Shown piece after piece: positions 1 through 8,634 of a stretch of 64,000 bases of DNA. The notes under the pieces are model-generated. The model worked only from the letters and a program-made list of their open reading frames with translations. It ran no database searches and was not told the origin of the DNA. Position 1 is the first letter of the stretch. Every line of letters starts with the position of its first letter. The translations under genes and the position numbers were made by a program. The stretch lies in contig QULU01000012.1 of assembly GCA_003481775.1 (NCBI GenBank), forward strand, positions 1 through 64,000. Reading direction: 5' to 3'. Origin of the DNA: Clostridiaceae bacterium OM02-2AC. Its GTDB lineage: Bacteria > Bacillota_I > Bacilli_A > Erysipelotrichales > Erysipelotrichaceae.

Positions 1-124
1 TTTTATTCGCCTTTTGAAAGTGGAATTTAACTTTTCACTTCAGCGTATTTAACCTAATGATATGAATTGTGTGGACATATCCAAAAAGAAAGGTGAACTG
101 TAAAATGTAACAGGGTGAATGAAA

Positions 125-481
125 ATGGCAAAAAGACCCGTACCATTGTACGACTTTAAGGCTTTCGGGGCAGCTATAAAAGCCGCGAGAAATGAATACG
201 GCGAGAGCCGCAAAAAGGTAAGCGACGAGTTATATATTTCCCCGCGCTACCTTGCGAATATCGAGAACAAGGGACAACAGCCGAGTTTACAGGTATTCTA
301 TGACCTTGTAACCCGGTATCATATTTCGGTAGATCAATTTTTCTTCCCGAACAGCAATGCGGAGAAATCCACCGGGCGGCGGCAGCTTGACGCGCTGCTG
401 GACGGTATGAGCGATAAAGGCATACGGATTGTAACCGCAACGGCAAGGGAGATAACAGAAGTCGAACAAGCAGAGGACTAA
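125..481 (+). CDS. XRE-family helix-turn-helix regulator of the ICE
   Basis: Small DNA-binding protein of about 118 residues. The N-terminal two thirds form an XRE/Cro-type helix-turn-helix, including the typical stretch SPRYLANIENKGQQPS and the following YDLVTRYHISVDQFFF. The C-terminal tail is charged. An ATG at 119 is also in frame, but the ribosome site AGGGTG (112-117) sits about 7 bases before the ATG at 125, which makes the latter more likely. The gene stands alone ahead of a terminator and next to mobC and the relaxase, so it probably controls mobilisation or excision genes of the element. Its target is unknown. Confidence 0.85.
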   Translation: MAKRPVPLYDFKAFGAAIKAARNEYGESRKKVSDELYISPRYLANIENKGQQPSLQVFYDLVTRYHISVDQFFFPNSNAEKSTGRRQLDALLDGMSDKGIRIVTATAREITEVEQAED

Positions 482-502
482 CCTCACAATATGGGAAGCA
501 GG

Positions 503-536
503 AGATTGCAGCGCATAGGGGCTGCAATCTTTTTTT
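503..536 (+). terminator. Rho-independent terminator after XRE gene
   Basis: Ten-base stem AGATTGCAGC (503-512) pairs with GCTGCAATCT (521-530), followed by a run of T to 536. It separates the XRE gene from the mobC-relaxase unit. Confidence 0.9.
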
Positions 537-594
537 GCGCCAAATTAGAAAGAGAGTGCAACAAACGCTGCCTTTGAAACGGGATAAGGAGTAG

Positions 595-661
595 ATAGCA
601 AGCACAGCAAACGAGTACCCGTTTGCGAAAAGTGCTTGTTGGGATAATCCCAAACCCTTAT
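595..661 (+). repeat. Repeat copy A upstream of mobC (oriT-like or regulatory)
   Basis: Two blocks (595-628 and 633-661), separated by 4 bases, recur in inverted orientation at 6098-6197. The first contains the near-palindrome GCAAACGAGTACCCGTTTGC. The second contains TTGGGATAATCCCAA, with 7-base arms. The copy ends about 20 bases before the mobC start. Palindromes next to relaxosome genes fit an origin of transfer or a shared operator. Which one it is cannot be told from sequence alone. Confidence 0.75.
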
Positions 662-680
662 ACCGAAAGGCGGTGCGGAA

Positions 681-1010
681 ATGGAAAACCGAAAGAGAAA
701 TATACAGATGAAGTTTTACGTTACGGAAGAAGAAAAGCGGCTGATCGACGAGAAGATGAAGCAGCTTCCCATAAAGCAGTATGGGGCATACTTCCGTAAA
801 ATGGCGATAGACGGGTATATTCTTGTCGTTGACCGAAGCGACACAAAAGCATATATCCGGGAACTGCAAGCGGTGAGCCGGAACATCAACCAGATTGCAA
901 AACGCGCCAATGCGACGGGGACGGTTTACAGGCAGGATATAGAGGACATTAAAAAGGCGGTGGACGAGATATGGCGGTTACAAAGACGCACCCTATTAAA
1001 TCAACCTTAA
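681..1010 (+). CDS. MobC-like relaxosome accessory protein
   Basis: A 109-residue basic protein that starts with a strongly charged segment and contains a ribbon-helix-helix-like region, as in plasmid mobilisation proteins of the MobC family. The segment AVSRNINQIAKRANATG is typical of that family. MobC proteins help the relaxase melt or recognise oriT. The ATG is preceded by AAAGGCGG about 7 bases upstream. The 3' end overlaps the relaxase gene by 40 bases in another frame, indicating co-translation. Confidence 0.88.
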   Translation: MENRKRNIQMKFYVTEEEKRLIDEKMKQLPIKQYGAYFRKMAIDGYILVVDRSDTKAYIRELQAVSRNINQIAKRANATGTVYRQDIEDIKKAVDEIWRLQRRTLLNQP

Positions 1011-2305
1011 AGGCTGCGATAGACTATATCTTAAATCCCGAAAAGACAGACGGGAAGCTGCTTGCGTCCTCTTTCGGCTGCGGGCTGGAAACCGCCGATA
1101 TTGAGTTTGCATGGACGCGGGAAGCTGCCGGAGATCGCGGCACACATTTAGGGCGGCACTTGATACAATCCTTTGCGGTGGGAGAAACCACACCGGAAGA
1201 AGCGCACAAAATCGGCATGGAACTTGCCGGGGCGGTATTAGGCGGCAAGTATGAGTTTGTTTTGACAACTCACGTCGATAAAGACCATCTGCATAATCAC
1301 TTGATTTTCAACGCGGTTAGCTTCGTTGACTACAAAAAGTACCATTCCAACAAGCAAAGCTATCACTTTATCCGGCGCACCAGCGACAGGATATGTAAAG
1401 AGCATGGGCTATCCGTCGTCGTACCGGGACAGGACAAGGGAAAAAGCTATGCAGAATACACCGCCGAAAAGCAAGGGACAAGCTACAAAGCAAAGCTGAA
1501 AACGGCGATAGATACTCTCATTCCCCAAGTGAAAGATTTTGACGAACTGCTGCGCCGCTTGCAGGAAATGGGGTATGAAATCAAACAGGGCAAATACATT
1601 TCCTTTCGCGCTGCCGGACAGGAACGGTTTACCCGCACAAAGACGCTCGGCGCGGCCTATACGGAAGAAGCGATAAAGGAGCGTATCAAGGGCGTGTATG
1701 TTGCCAAAACAAAAACGCTGCGGGAAGATAAGAAAATCCGGCTTGTCGTCGATCTTGAAAACAGTATCAAAGCCCAACAGTCGGCGGGCTATGAACGGTG
1801 GGCAAAAATCCATAATCTGAAACAGGCTGCTAAAAGCATGAACTTCCTAACCGAAAACAAGATTGAGTATTATAGCGAACTTGAAAGCAAGATAGCCGAT
1901 ATTATGACCGCCCATGACGCGGCGGCAAGGGCGGTTAAGGACGTAGAGCAGCGTATGTCTGATTTGTCGCTGCTTATCAAGCACACGACCACATACCGAC
2001 AATTAAAACCGATTTACGAGGAATACAAGAAGTCGCGGGACAAGGAAAAGTATCTGCGGGGGCATGAAAGCGAAATTATCCTGTTTGAAGCTGCGGCAAG
2101 GGCATTAAAGGAAATGCAGATAAAGAAGCTGCCCGATCTCGCCGCGCTGCGCAAGGAGTATAGCAGCTTAAACGACAGAAAAAGCAAATTGTATGAGGAT
2201 TACCGCCAAGCGAAAAAGCAAATGCAAGAATACGGCATTGTCAAAAAGAACGTCGATAGTATTCTTTACCCGTCCCAAAGCAGGGCGCGGGAGCAGGAGC
2301 GATAA
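971..2305 (+). CDS. Relaxase, MobA/VirD2 family
   Basis: A 444-residue protein that nicks oriT and carries the transferred strand into the recipient. The N-terminal relaxase domain covers about residues 1-230. Near residue 100-115 it shows HVDKDHLHNHLIFNAV, the metal-binding three-histidine motif of MOBP-type relaxases. The C-terminal half is helical and charged (probable coiled coil), a common arrangement for binding partners. It overlaps mobC and is followed by a bidirectional terminator. The length is normal for ICE relaxases of this group. Confidence 0.93.
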   Translation: MAVTKTHPIKSTLKAAIDYILNPEKTDGKLLASSFGCGLETADIEFAWTREAAGDRGTHLGRHLIQSFAVGETTPEEAHKIGMELAGAVLGGKYEFVLTTHVDKDHLHNHLIFNAVSFVDYKKYHSNKQSYHFIRRTSDRICKEHGLSVVVPGQDKGKSYAEYTAEKQGTSYKAKLKTAIDTLIPQVKDFDELLRRLQEMGYEIKQGKYISFRAAGQERFTRTKTLGAAYTEEAIKERIKGVYVAKTKTLREDKKIRLVVDLENSIKAQQSAGYERWAKIHNLKQAAKSMNFLTENKIEYYSELESKIADIMTAHDAAARAVKDVEQRMSDLSLLIKHTTTYRQLKPIYEEYKKSRDKEKYLRGHESEIILFEAAARALKEMQIKKLPDLAALRKEYSSLNDRKSKLYEDYRQAKKQMQEYGIVKKNVDSILYPSQSRAREQER

Positions 2306-2416
2306 GGCGCAAAACATGGGGTGGCAAGTGGAACGTTAAGGGCTGAAAACGCCTGTGTTTCTGCGGCTTCCAGCGCGGGGAAACAGCATAGACGATAAAG
2401 TATATTCAAACCCGCA

Positions 2417-2442
2417 AAAACGGCTTTCTAATTGTCCACGCA
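2417..2442 (+). repeat. 26-nt repeat, copy 1 (after relaxase)
   Basis: The 26-base sequence beginning AAAACGGCTTTC and ending TTGTCCACGCA occurs here and, inverted, at 20,687-20,712 upstream of the replication initiator-like gene. It sits in the non-coding gap between the relaxase stop and the convergent terminator. Function is unknown; a binding or nick site is possible. Confidence 0.7.
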
Positions 2443-2456
2443 AGGACAAAAAAAGA

Positions 2457-2500
2457 ACAGGGGCGCGGTGCCGGAAATCGGCAACCGCGCCCCTGTTTTC
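2457..2500. terminator. Bidirectional terminator between convergent relaxase and TTRAP genes
   Basis: Twelve-base stem ACAGGGGCGCGG (2457-2468) with CCGCGCCCCTGT (2485-2496). T follows on the plus strand, and an A-run at 2447-2454 gives a T-run on the minus strand. It can therefore end transcripts from both sides. Confidence 0.9.
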
Positions 2501-2506
2501 TATGGG

Positions 2507-2716
2507 CTATTCCTCGTCGGTCAAGATAAACTCCCTTTCGGAAAACTCGCTGTCCGTCATGGCTTGCAGCTTGTTCACCGCTGCGGCGGCAAGCTGGCGC
2601 ATATCCTCGTCCATGTAGGGCATGGCGGCAAGGATATTTTCAAGCGTTGTTTCCCGGCTGTCCTCGGCGTAGATCGCAACAATGTTTTCTTCCTCAATGG
2701 TAAAGCGGGTATTCAT
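2507..2716 (-). CDS. TTRAP (transposon-transfer assisting) family protein
   Basis: Acidic 69-residue protein of the transposon-transfer assisting family found in conjugative transposons, recognised from the start MNTRFTIEEENIVAIY and the leucine/alanine-rich helical middle. A GGAGG ribosome site lies 8 bases before the ATG. It is the last gene of the minus-strand block, five bases after the large antirestriction gene. The molecular role of the family is not established. Confidence 0.85.
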   Translation of the reverse strand: MNTRFTIEEENIVAIYAEDSRETTLENILAAMPYMDEDMRQLAAAAVNKLQAMTDSEFSEREFILTDEE

Positions 2717-2720
2717 GCTA

Positions 2721-5700
2721 TCAAACCTCCAAATCCTTTTTATGCTCTTTCTGTTTATCTTTCGGCTGCTGCGCCGCCTGTTTCTTGTATTCGTCCAGCT
2801 TCTTCAAAATGGACGGTTTTTTCTGCGGCTGTTCCCGTTTCTCGGCTTTTACCGCTTTTGCAAGGTCGGTAACGGAAATCGCTTCCCCCGCCTTTGCCCG
2901 CTGCTCAAAATCTGCAACGGTGGGCGTTTGCGGCGTATTGTTGATAAGCCCGTCAAAATTGTTGTCGTTCTGCTCTATGGTGTCCTCGACGTGCTTTAAG
3001 GGATTATCCCGCTGCGGCTGCTCGGCGGCTATGGCATAAGCCTGTGTGCCATTCCCCATAATGAGATACTTCCCGTCCTCCGACGCATGGTGAAAACCAA
3101 ATCCCGCCGCTTCGATCTGTTCACGGCTCATATCGGTAATATGAAAATTGCCCCTCGGCGTTCTGACGGTTTCACCCGTCAAAAGGCTGTCGGGGGTCGC
3201 TTCCGGCTGCTGCTTTTCAAGCTGCCCGTCCTTGTAGGAATATCCTTGCGCCGCGATTGCTTCAAGGGTCTTGCCCGTAACGTCGCCATAAATCCGCTTG
3301 TCTGCGTCAACCAGCATTTGCAAAGTGTCTTGTACGGTGTCGGACAAGGCTTGCTGCTGTTCGGGCGGCAGCTTGTCAAATACGGGGGTCTGCTGCTCCT
3401 GCAAAAACTCCGGCACTTGCTGAAAACCGATACTGTCTACATAGTGGGCGGTGTCCTCGTCGTTCTGATGAAGCACAACAATGTCGGAAACGGAAAGGCT
3501 ATGCCCCTTGAAATCGGCGGGGTGGTCGATATTAAACCTTTCCCAAATGTCGCCCAGCGTCATATCCTTTGTAAGCGGTGCAGTATAGACGAGTTCATAA
3601 TTTACCCGGTCAATGGTAAGTCCAGCCGCTTGCAGACGGTCATAAGGCTCAAAGCGCAAGTCCCTTGTTTCGTCCCCGCGCTTTAACTGATAAATGGAAA
3701 AGGTATCGCCCTGCTCCTGCTCGGCTTGCCGCTGCTGCTGCAACTCGGTAAAATGCCCCTCAATCTCGGTAATGAGTTCCTTTGCGGTGGTCTGTATTGT
3801 TTCAAGGGACGCTTTTAACTCGGTCATTTCCTTGCCGCTGCTCCAACCAGCCACATAGCCGAAAGAGTAATCGGAAGTATCAAGGCCGAAATGCTGGCAA
3901 ACCGTATAAGCGACGCTTTCCGCTTCTACCTCGCAGGTATGGCGGTCAACGCGGTTTTGCTGCTCCGGCGGGGCGTTTAAGTCTACGTCGTGCAGCTTCG
4001 CATGGGCGATTTCGTGAATGGCGGTCTTTACCGCCTGTAATTCACTCACGCCCTCTTTGATTGCAATACGCTTGTCGGTCAAACTGAAATACCCATTTGC
4101 GCCGTTTGTGATCTGCTCAAATGCAATCGGGACGGGGGACGCTTTTTCAAGGGCGGCGAAAAAATCCTCGTACTGCTCCACATCGGCAAGCAGCGGTTTA
4201 ACGGAAAGGTCGGGAAACTCCTTGCCCTCGGTCTGCGAAATATCAAAGACGGTTATAACCTTAAAGGCGGGGACGGTGATTTCCTTTTCTTCCTTTACCA
4301 CTTTTCCCTCGCGGTCAAGCATGGGCTTTCTCGTTTCGGGGTCGATTTTATCAACCAGCTTTTTCACCTTGTAGGGCGCGGGGGCAAAGATTTTAATGCC
4401 TTTCTCGCCTTTCTTTACATGGCGGTCAAACTCTTTCTGCCATTGTGAATAGCCCTTTACCAAATTGCCGCCCTGCATGGCAATTAGGATAGTGTTATTC
4501 AAGCTGTAATCGTGAAACTTCGACATGGCAGTAAGAAACTCTTTGTAGCGGTCGCTGTCAAAAATCGCCTGTACGCCCTGTTCCAAACGCGCGGTGATCT
4601 CCTTTACCTTTTCGGCGGGCTTTTCGGAAGTAAGGATAATGGGGACGACGGGGCGGGGCTGCTGCGGCTCTGCGGCCTGTGCGTCTGCTTGCTGCGTTTC
4701 GGCTGCGTCCATATAGGCTTTGTCCTGTTCGCCGCGCTCCGGCTGCGGGTAACTCATAATGCGGTATTCTTCCGGCACTTCGCGCCCCTCAAACTGCCGT
4801 TCCCACTCGTCGCCGCTTTCCACGATATAGCCGTACTCGGTAAACGCGCCTTTTTCCTGCGCGGCAGCGTTCCTGCCAAAAGTAGAAAGGTCAATGCCGC
4901 CTTTCCATTCTTCGGGCATTTGTACCATGCCGGATTGATTTAAGTAATAGTCGCCCAAATCGTGGTAGTTATGTACTTCGGGGATATGGACGTAGAAATC
5001 CACGTTGTAGGTGAAGTCAATTACCTGTCCAATATTTGCAAGCCCGTTTTTCTGCTGCAAGGCTGCGTTCAGCTTGCCAACCTCGGCGGGGTCAAGCTGT
5101 TCGAGCCGCGCCGCAAGAAAATTGAGTTCGTCCACGTCGGCGGCGCATACCATTTCATAAGGCAAGGCAATATGTTTCTCCGGGTCGTCGGAATAGCCGC
5201 GAATGGAAAAATCCTGCGGGTTGTCGGCGGTAATGCCGACGTTCCGCATAGCTTCGTGCAACTGCTCCTTTGTGGCGGGCATATCCAGCCAATAGCCGCC
5301 GGGGTCGCCCGCGTCAAAGCGGCTGCGGTTGCCTATCATAATAGAAAACTGTTCGCTCATGTGTTCACGCTCCTTTTCCTGCCCGGTATTTTCGGGGATA
5401 GCTGCCGCCTGTTGCTGCTGCGGGGGTTCTTCGCCCTCTATGGTGTAGTCCGGCATGAGCATACCGTTTACTTTGAAATAGTCGGCGTACTCCTGCGGGA
5501 TAGGCGGGGAGATTTCCGTAAACAGACGGTCATACGCTTTGATACGCCCATTCAGATACTTTTCCATAGCTGCCTTGTCGGTGAAAACCTTTCTATCTTG
5601 TCCGGCAATCTTCGCTTGGGTTCTGCTTGGGCTGTTGGTGCGCACGCTCCATGTAAGCGTCCATGAATACGGGATAGATTTCTGCGCTTCTTTGTCGTAG

Positions 5701-6068
5701 CGGGTATTCTCGTAAATGTAGTAATTCATCTGATATACCCGGTTGCTGCGAATATGGCGGTTATGCTCGGTGGTCTGCCACTCGTTAGCGGTGTGCTGGA
5801 CGTGCGGCGTTCTCACATATTCAAGTGTTTTATCCAGCAAAAGCGTTCTTCCCGCCTGTTCTTCCCATGCGGCGGCGCGTTCTTTAAGGTCGTCAAAAAT
5901 CGCCTGTTCTGCCGCCGCGCTTTCGCTGCGCATGGAAAGTAGCTGCGCAATCGGCAAGGAAGCATAAGGGGCAATCTCCCTGTCCTTTGCTTCAAAATAC
6001 ATCCGGCGTTCTATCCGCATGGTTTCGGCGGTTTCCAATTTGTCATGGTCGTATGAGGAATACGGCAT
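2721..6068 (-). CDS. Giant multidomain antirestriction-type ICE protein (ArdA-like, ArdC-like/M78 peptidase, YodL, DUF4316)
   Basis: An 1115-residue protein seen in related ICEs as LtrC-like. Residues 1-235 are an unnamed N-terminal region. About 237-440 resemble ArdA (acidic DNA mimic; the segment SRGY-like SIRGYSDDPE is visible). About 470-600 match the ArdC N-terminal single-strand DNA-binding domain. HEIAHAKLHD near residue 685 is a zinc-peptidase HExxH site. About 790-890 is a YodL-type domain and 960-1115 a DUF4316-like tail. It probably protects incoming single-stranded or hemimethylated DNA from host restriction. A short out-of-frame ORF with a better ribosome site overlaps the start. 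Repeat copy B lies just upstream. Confidence 0.85.
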   Translation of the reverse strand: MPYSSYDHDKLETAETMRIERRMYFEAKDREIAPYASLPIAQLLSMRSESAAAEQAIFDDLKERAAAWEEQAGRTLLLDKTLEYVRTPHVQHTANEWQTTEHNRHIRSNRVYQMNYYIYENTRYDKEAQKSIPYSWTLTWSVRTNSPSRTQAKIAGQDRKVFTDKAAMEKYLNGRIKAYDRLFTEISPPIPQEYADYFKVNGMLMPDYTIEGEEPPQQQQAAAIPENTGQEKEREHMSEQFSIMIGNRSRFDAGDPGGYWLDMPATKEQLHEAMRNVGITADNPQDFSIRGYSDDPEKHIALPYEMVCAADVDELNFLAARLEQLDPAEVGKLNAALQQKNGLANIGQVIDFTYNVDFYVHIPEVHNYHDLGDYYLNQSGMVQMPEEWKGGIDLSTFGRNAAAQEKGAFTEYGYIVESGDEWERQFEGREVPEEYRIMSYPQPERGEQDKAYMDAAETQQADAQAAEPQQPRPVVPIILTSEKPAEKVKEITARLEQGVQAIFDSDRYKEFLTAMSKFHDYSLNNTILIAMQGGNLVKGYSQWQKEFDRHVKKGEKGIKIFAPAPYKVKKLVDKIDPETRKPMLDREGKVVKEEKEITVPAFKVITVFDISQTEGKEFPDLSVKPLLADVEQYEDFFAALEKASPVPIAFEQITNGANGYFSLTDKRIAIKEGVSELQAVKTAIHEIAHAKLHDVDLNAPPEQQNRVDRHTCEVEAESVAYTVCQHFGLDTSDYSFGYVAGWSSGKEMTELKASLETIQTTAKELITEIEGHFTELQQQRQAEQEQGDTFSIYQLKRGDETRDLRFEPYDRLQAAGLTIDRVNYELVYTAPLTKDMTLGDIWERFNIDHPADFKGHSLSVSDIVVLHQNDEDTAHYVDSIGFQQVPEFLQEQQTPVFDKLPPEQQQALSDTVQDTLQMLVDADKRIYGDVTGKTLEAIAAQGYSYKDGQLEKQQPEATPDSLLTGETVRTPRGNFHITDMSREQIEAAGFGFHHASEDGKYLIMGNGTQAYAIAAEQPQRDNPLKHVEDTIEQNDNNFDGLINNTPQTPTVADFEQRAKAGEAISVTDLAKAVKAEKREQPQKKPSILKKLDEYKKQAAQQPKDKQKEHKKDLEV

Positions 6069-6097
6069 ATTCTTTCATCACGTCCTTTCTCGGTCAT

Positions 6098-6197
6098 ATA
6101 AGGGTTTGGGACTATCCCAACAAGCAAAATGCCCGCGCTCTCTATGGGAAGCGCGGGCATTTCTCGCAAACGGGTACTCGTTTGCTGTGCTTGCTAT
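6098..6197 (-). repeat. Repeat copy B upstream of the antirestriction gene, with an extra hairpin
   Basis: Inverted copy of the repeat at 595-661. Bases 6164-6197 are identical to the first block, and 6098-6126 match the second with one difference. Where copy A has 4 bases, this copy has 37 (6127-6163) that form the hairpin ATGCCCGCGCT / AGCGCGGGCAT. Bases 6194-6197 overlap the end of the Cys_rich_VLP gene. Relative to the gene that follows, orientation and distance match copy A before mobC. Confidence 0.8.
6127..6163 (-). terminator. Hairpin after Cys_rich_VLP gene
   Basis: Eleven-base GC-rich stem ending in TTTT on the minus strand, directly after the stop codon at 6194. It may end or weaken the long transfer operon before the antirestriction gene. 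The T-run is short, so termination may be partial. Confidence 0.55.
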
Positions 6198-6562
6198 GTA
6201 GTTGTTTTTATCCGTAAACGCCTGTTTCTCTCGCTTTGGGCTTTCTGTCTGCGGCGTATCTTTGCCGCGCAATCGGGGCAGTATTTCGCCCGGTTGCTGC
6301 CCGCCGCAAACGTGCTGCCGCATACCGCGCAACGCTTCAAATCGGTTTCCCCGCTGCGGGTGATCTGTTCGCAAAGCTGCCTGTCGGCGGGTAATACCGC
6401 TTCGCGGAAATAGCGGCATAGCAGCGAATAGCTGATACTCTGCACACAAACGCAAGTTTCCCCGTCGTCCAGCAGCAGACAATTCCCGCAATCGTTGTTT
6501 GCACAAGCGGCGCGGGTCATTTTCTTTACGGCGCGGTATTGCTTTTCATCAAGCCTTATCAT
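6194..6562 (-). CDS. Cys_rich_VLP family zinc-ribbon protein
   Basis: A 122-residue protein with two cysteine clusters: an N-terminal group (CANNDCGNC, then CVC) and a C-terminal CAVCG...CPDC that looks like a zinc ribbon, followed by a very basic tail. It belongs to the Cys_rich_VLP family known only from conjugative transposons. Its start overlaps the stop of topB by four bases (ATGA), so it is co-translated. DNA or RNA binding is likely from the zinc ribbon and basic tail, but no function is established. Confidence 0.85.
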   Translation of the reverse strand: MIRLDEKQYRAVKKMTRAACANNDCGNCLLLDDGETCVCVQSISYSLLCRYFREAVLPADRQLCEQITRSGETDLKRCAVCGSTFAAGSNRAKYCPDCAAKIRRRQKAQSERNRRLRIKTTT

Positions 6563-8634
6563 TTTCGGTTCTGCTCGACGCGGAAGTTTACATACTTGCC
6601 GCCTGTGTCGGCAAGCAGCACAACTCCGTCAAAGGTCTTTCCCGTCTTGGTCGAGTACATACCTTTGATTTTTACCTTTCCGTCTTTCAAAAGGGCGGCG
6701 GCAATCGCCTTTGTGAAAGCCTTTTTGCGCTGCTCAAAAAAGCGGTCATTCTTCCACATCACAAAGCTGCAAGCCCTGTCGGAGCAGTAAAAGTTTTTCT
6801 TGCCCTCGTAAACCGCCGCGCCGCAACGGGGGCAAGTGCCGATTGCTTCCCGCTGCGGGGTAAACAGCTTCGCTTTATCCTCGGAAATCGCGGAATAGGT
6901 CTTGACAAGCCCCGCTGTCATTTCCTCAATGCTGCGCATGAAATCGTCCGGGCTGTCGCTGCCTTTGGCAATCCCGGTAAGGCGGGTTTCCCATTCTGCC
7001 GTAAGCTGCGGGGACGTAAGGACTTCGGGCAGGATAGCGGCAAGGTTATACCCGTCCTTTGTGGGGATTAGCTTTTTGCCCTTGCGCTCGGCAAAGCCCG
7101 CGCTAATGAGTTTTTCAATGATACCCGCCCGCGTTGCGGTAGTGCCTAACCCTTTGCGCTCTGCGTCCTCCGGCGTTTCTTCCTTGCCCGCGTTCTCCAT
7201 AGCGGACAGAAGCGTATCTTCGGTAAATGCCTTTGGGGGCTGCGTGTAACGCTCGGAGATCTCCGCTGCCGGATTGTCAAAGGTCTGCCCCTCGGCAAGC
7301 GGCGGCAAAACGGTTTCCGGCTCTGCGTCCTCGTCCTGTTCCTCGGACGCGGCGCGGGACAGCTTTTCAATCTCACGCCACCCCTCGCAAAGCGTCGTCT
7401 TTCCCTTTGCGGTAAAGGTATAACCGCCGCAAGAGATAACCGCCGTAACCGCTTCATATTCATAGGGCGCGGCTGCGGCGCAAAGCAGCTTCGCGCATAC
7501 AAGGGTCATAAGTTTTGTTTCGCTGTCGGTAAGGGAAGAAAAGCCCGTTTTCAAAAACTCGGCTGTCGGCAAAATAGCGTGGTGGTCGGTTACTTTGCTG
7601 TTGTCGCAAACCCTTGTAAGGTCTGCTTGCAGCTTCACGTCCCGCATAAAGGGAAGCAGCGAACAAAGCCCGGTAATGAGTTCCTTTGTGCTGCGCTGCA
7701 TATCGGAAGTGATATATTTGCTGTCGGTGCGGGGATAGGTCAAAAGCCGCTTTTCGTAGAGGGCTTGCGCATAATCAAGGGTCTGTTTCGCCGTAAACCC
7801 GTACAGGCGGTTGGCTTCGCGCTGCAACGCGGTAAGGTCAAACAGCTTCGGCGGTGCAACGGTCTTTTTCTCTTTTTTGAGGGAAGTACAAACGGCTTGC
7901 GATTTCTCGCAAGCCGCTTTCATCTGCTGCGCCGCCGCTTCTTCGTTCAGCCTTTCGGACAAAGCCGAAACACCGCCCGCGTCCAGACGGACAACATGAT
8001 ATTTTTCTTTCTTAAAGCTGCTGATCGCATAGTCGCGGTTTACCAGCATGGTAAGGGTGGGCGTCTGCACTCTGCCGACATTCAGCGTTTTGTGATAGAG
8101 GATAGAGAAAAGGCGGGTCGCGTTAATCCCGACAAGCCAATCTGCCTTTGCTCTGCAAAGCGCGGATTGATAGAGGTTGTCATAGCTGCGCCCGTCTTTG
8201 AGGTTTGAAAAGCCCTCGCGGATTGCGCTTTCTTCCATGCTGCTAATCCAAAGGCGGGAAAAGGGCTTTTGGCAATTTACCTGTTCGTAGACAAATCGAA
8301 AAATGAGTTCTCCCTCGCGCCCGCTGTCGCACGCATTGACAATCTCGGAAACGTCGCTGCGCTGCATAAGGTCTTTGAGTACGGAAAACTGCTGCTCCTT
8401 GCCGCTGGCAACGGTAAACTGCCAATCCTGCGGGACAATGGGGAGATCGTCATACTTCCATTTTCGGTACTGCTCGTTGTAGGTTGCCGCGTCTGCAAGG
8501 CTAATCAAATGCCCGATACACCACGACACAAGGTAGCCGCTGCCCTCAAAATATCCGCTGCGCTTTTCATTCGCGCCAATAACGGCGGCAATCGCCGCCC
8601 CGACGCTCGGTTTCTCTGCAATTACAAGTTTCAT
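6559..8634 (-). CDS. topB: DNA topoisomerase III (type IA)
   Basis: A 691-residue type IA topoisomerase. The N-terminal Toprim domain begins MKLVIAEKPSVG, with the acidic DSGREGELIF segment near residue 103. The catalytic tyrosine lies in LLTYPRTDSKYI at about Y300. The C-terminus has a four-cysteine zinc motif (CPRCG...CSDRAC). Such enzymes are regular members of Tn1549-like elements and probably resolve strand topology during conjugal replication. The start overlaps the upstream DUF4366 stop by four bases. Confidence 0.95.
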   Translation of the reverse strand: MKLVIAEKPSVGAAIAAVIGANEKRSGYFEGSGYLVSWCIGHLISLADAATYNEQYRKWKYDDLPIVPQDWQFTVASGKEQQFSVLKDLMQRSDVSEIVNACDSGREGELIFRFVYEQVNCQKPFSRLWISSMEESAIREGFSNLKDGRSYDNLYQSALCRAKADWLVGINATRLFSILYHKTLNVGRVQTPTLTMLVNRDYAISSFKKEKYHVVRLDAGGVSALSERLNEEAAAQQMKAACEKSQAVCTSLKKEKKTVAPPKLFDLTALQREANRLYGFTAKQTLDYAQALYEKRLLTYPRTDSKYITSDMQRSTKELITGLCSLLPFMRDVKLQADLTRVCDNSKVTDHHAILPTAEFLKTGFSSLTDSETKLMTLVCAKLLCAAAAPYEYEAVTAVISCGGYTFTAKGKTTLCEGWREIEKLSRAASEEQDEDAEPETVLPPLAEGQTFDNPAAEISERYTQPPKAFTEDTLLSAMENAGKEETPEDAERKGLGTTATRAGIIEKLISAGFAERKGKKLIPTKDGYNLAAILPEVLTSPQLTAEWETRLTGIAKGSDSPDDFMRSIEEMTAGLVKTYSAISEDKAKLFTPQREAIGTCPRCGAAVYEGKKNFYCSDRACSFVMWKNDRFFEQRKKAFTKAIAAALLKDGKVKIKGMYSTKTGKTFDGVVLLADTGGKYVNFRVEQNRK

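Noticed and set aside
174..869. 231-codon minus-strand frame across the XRE and mobC genes
   Set aside because: It crosses two real plus-strand genes, a terminator and repeat copy A, and its product is low-complexity and Cys/Arg-rich.
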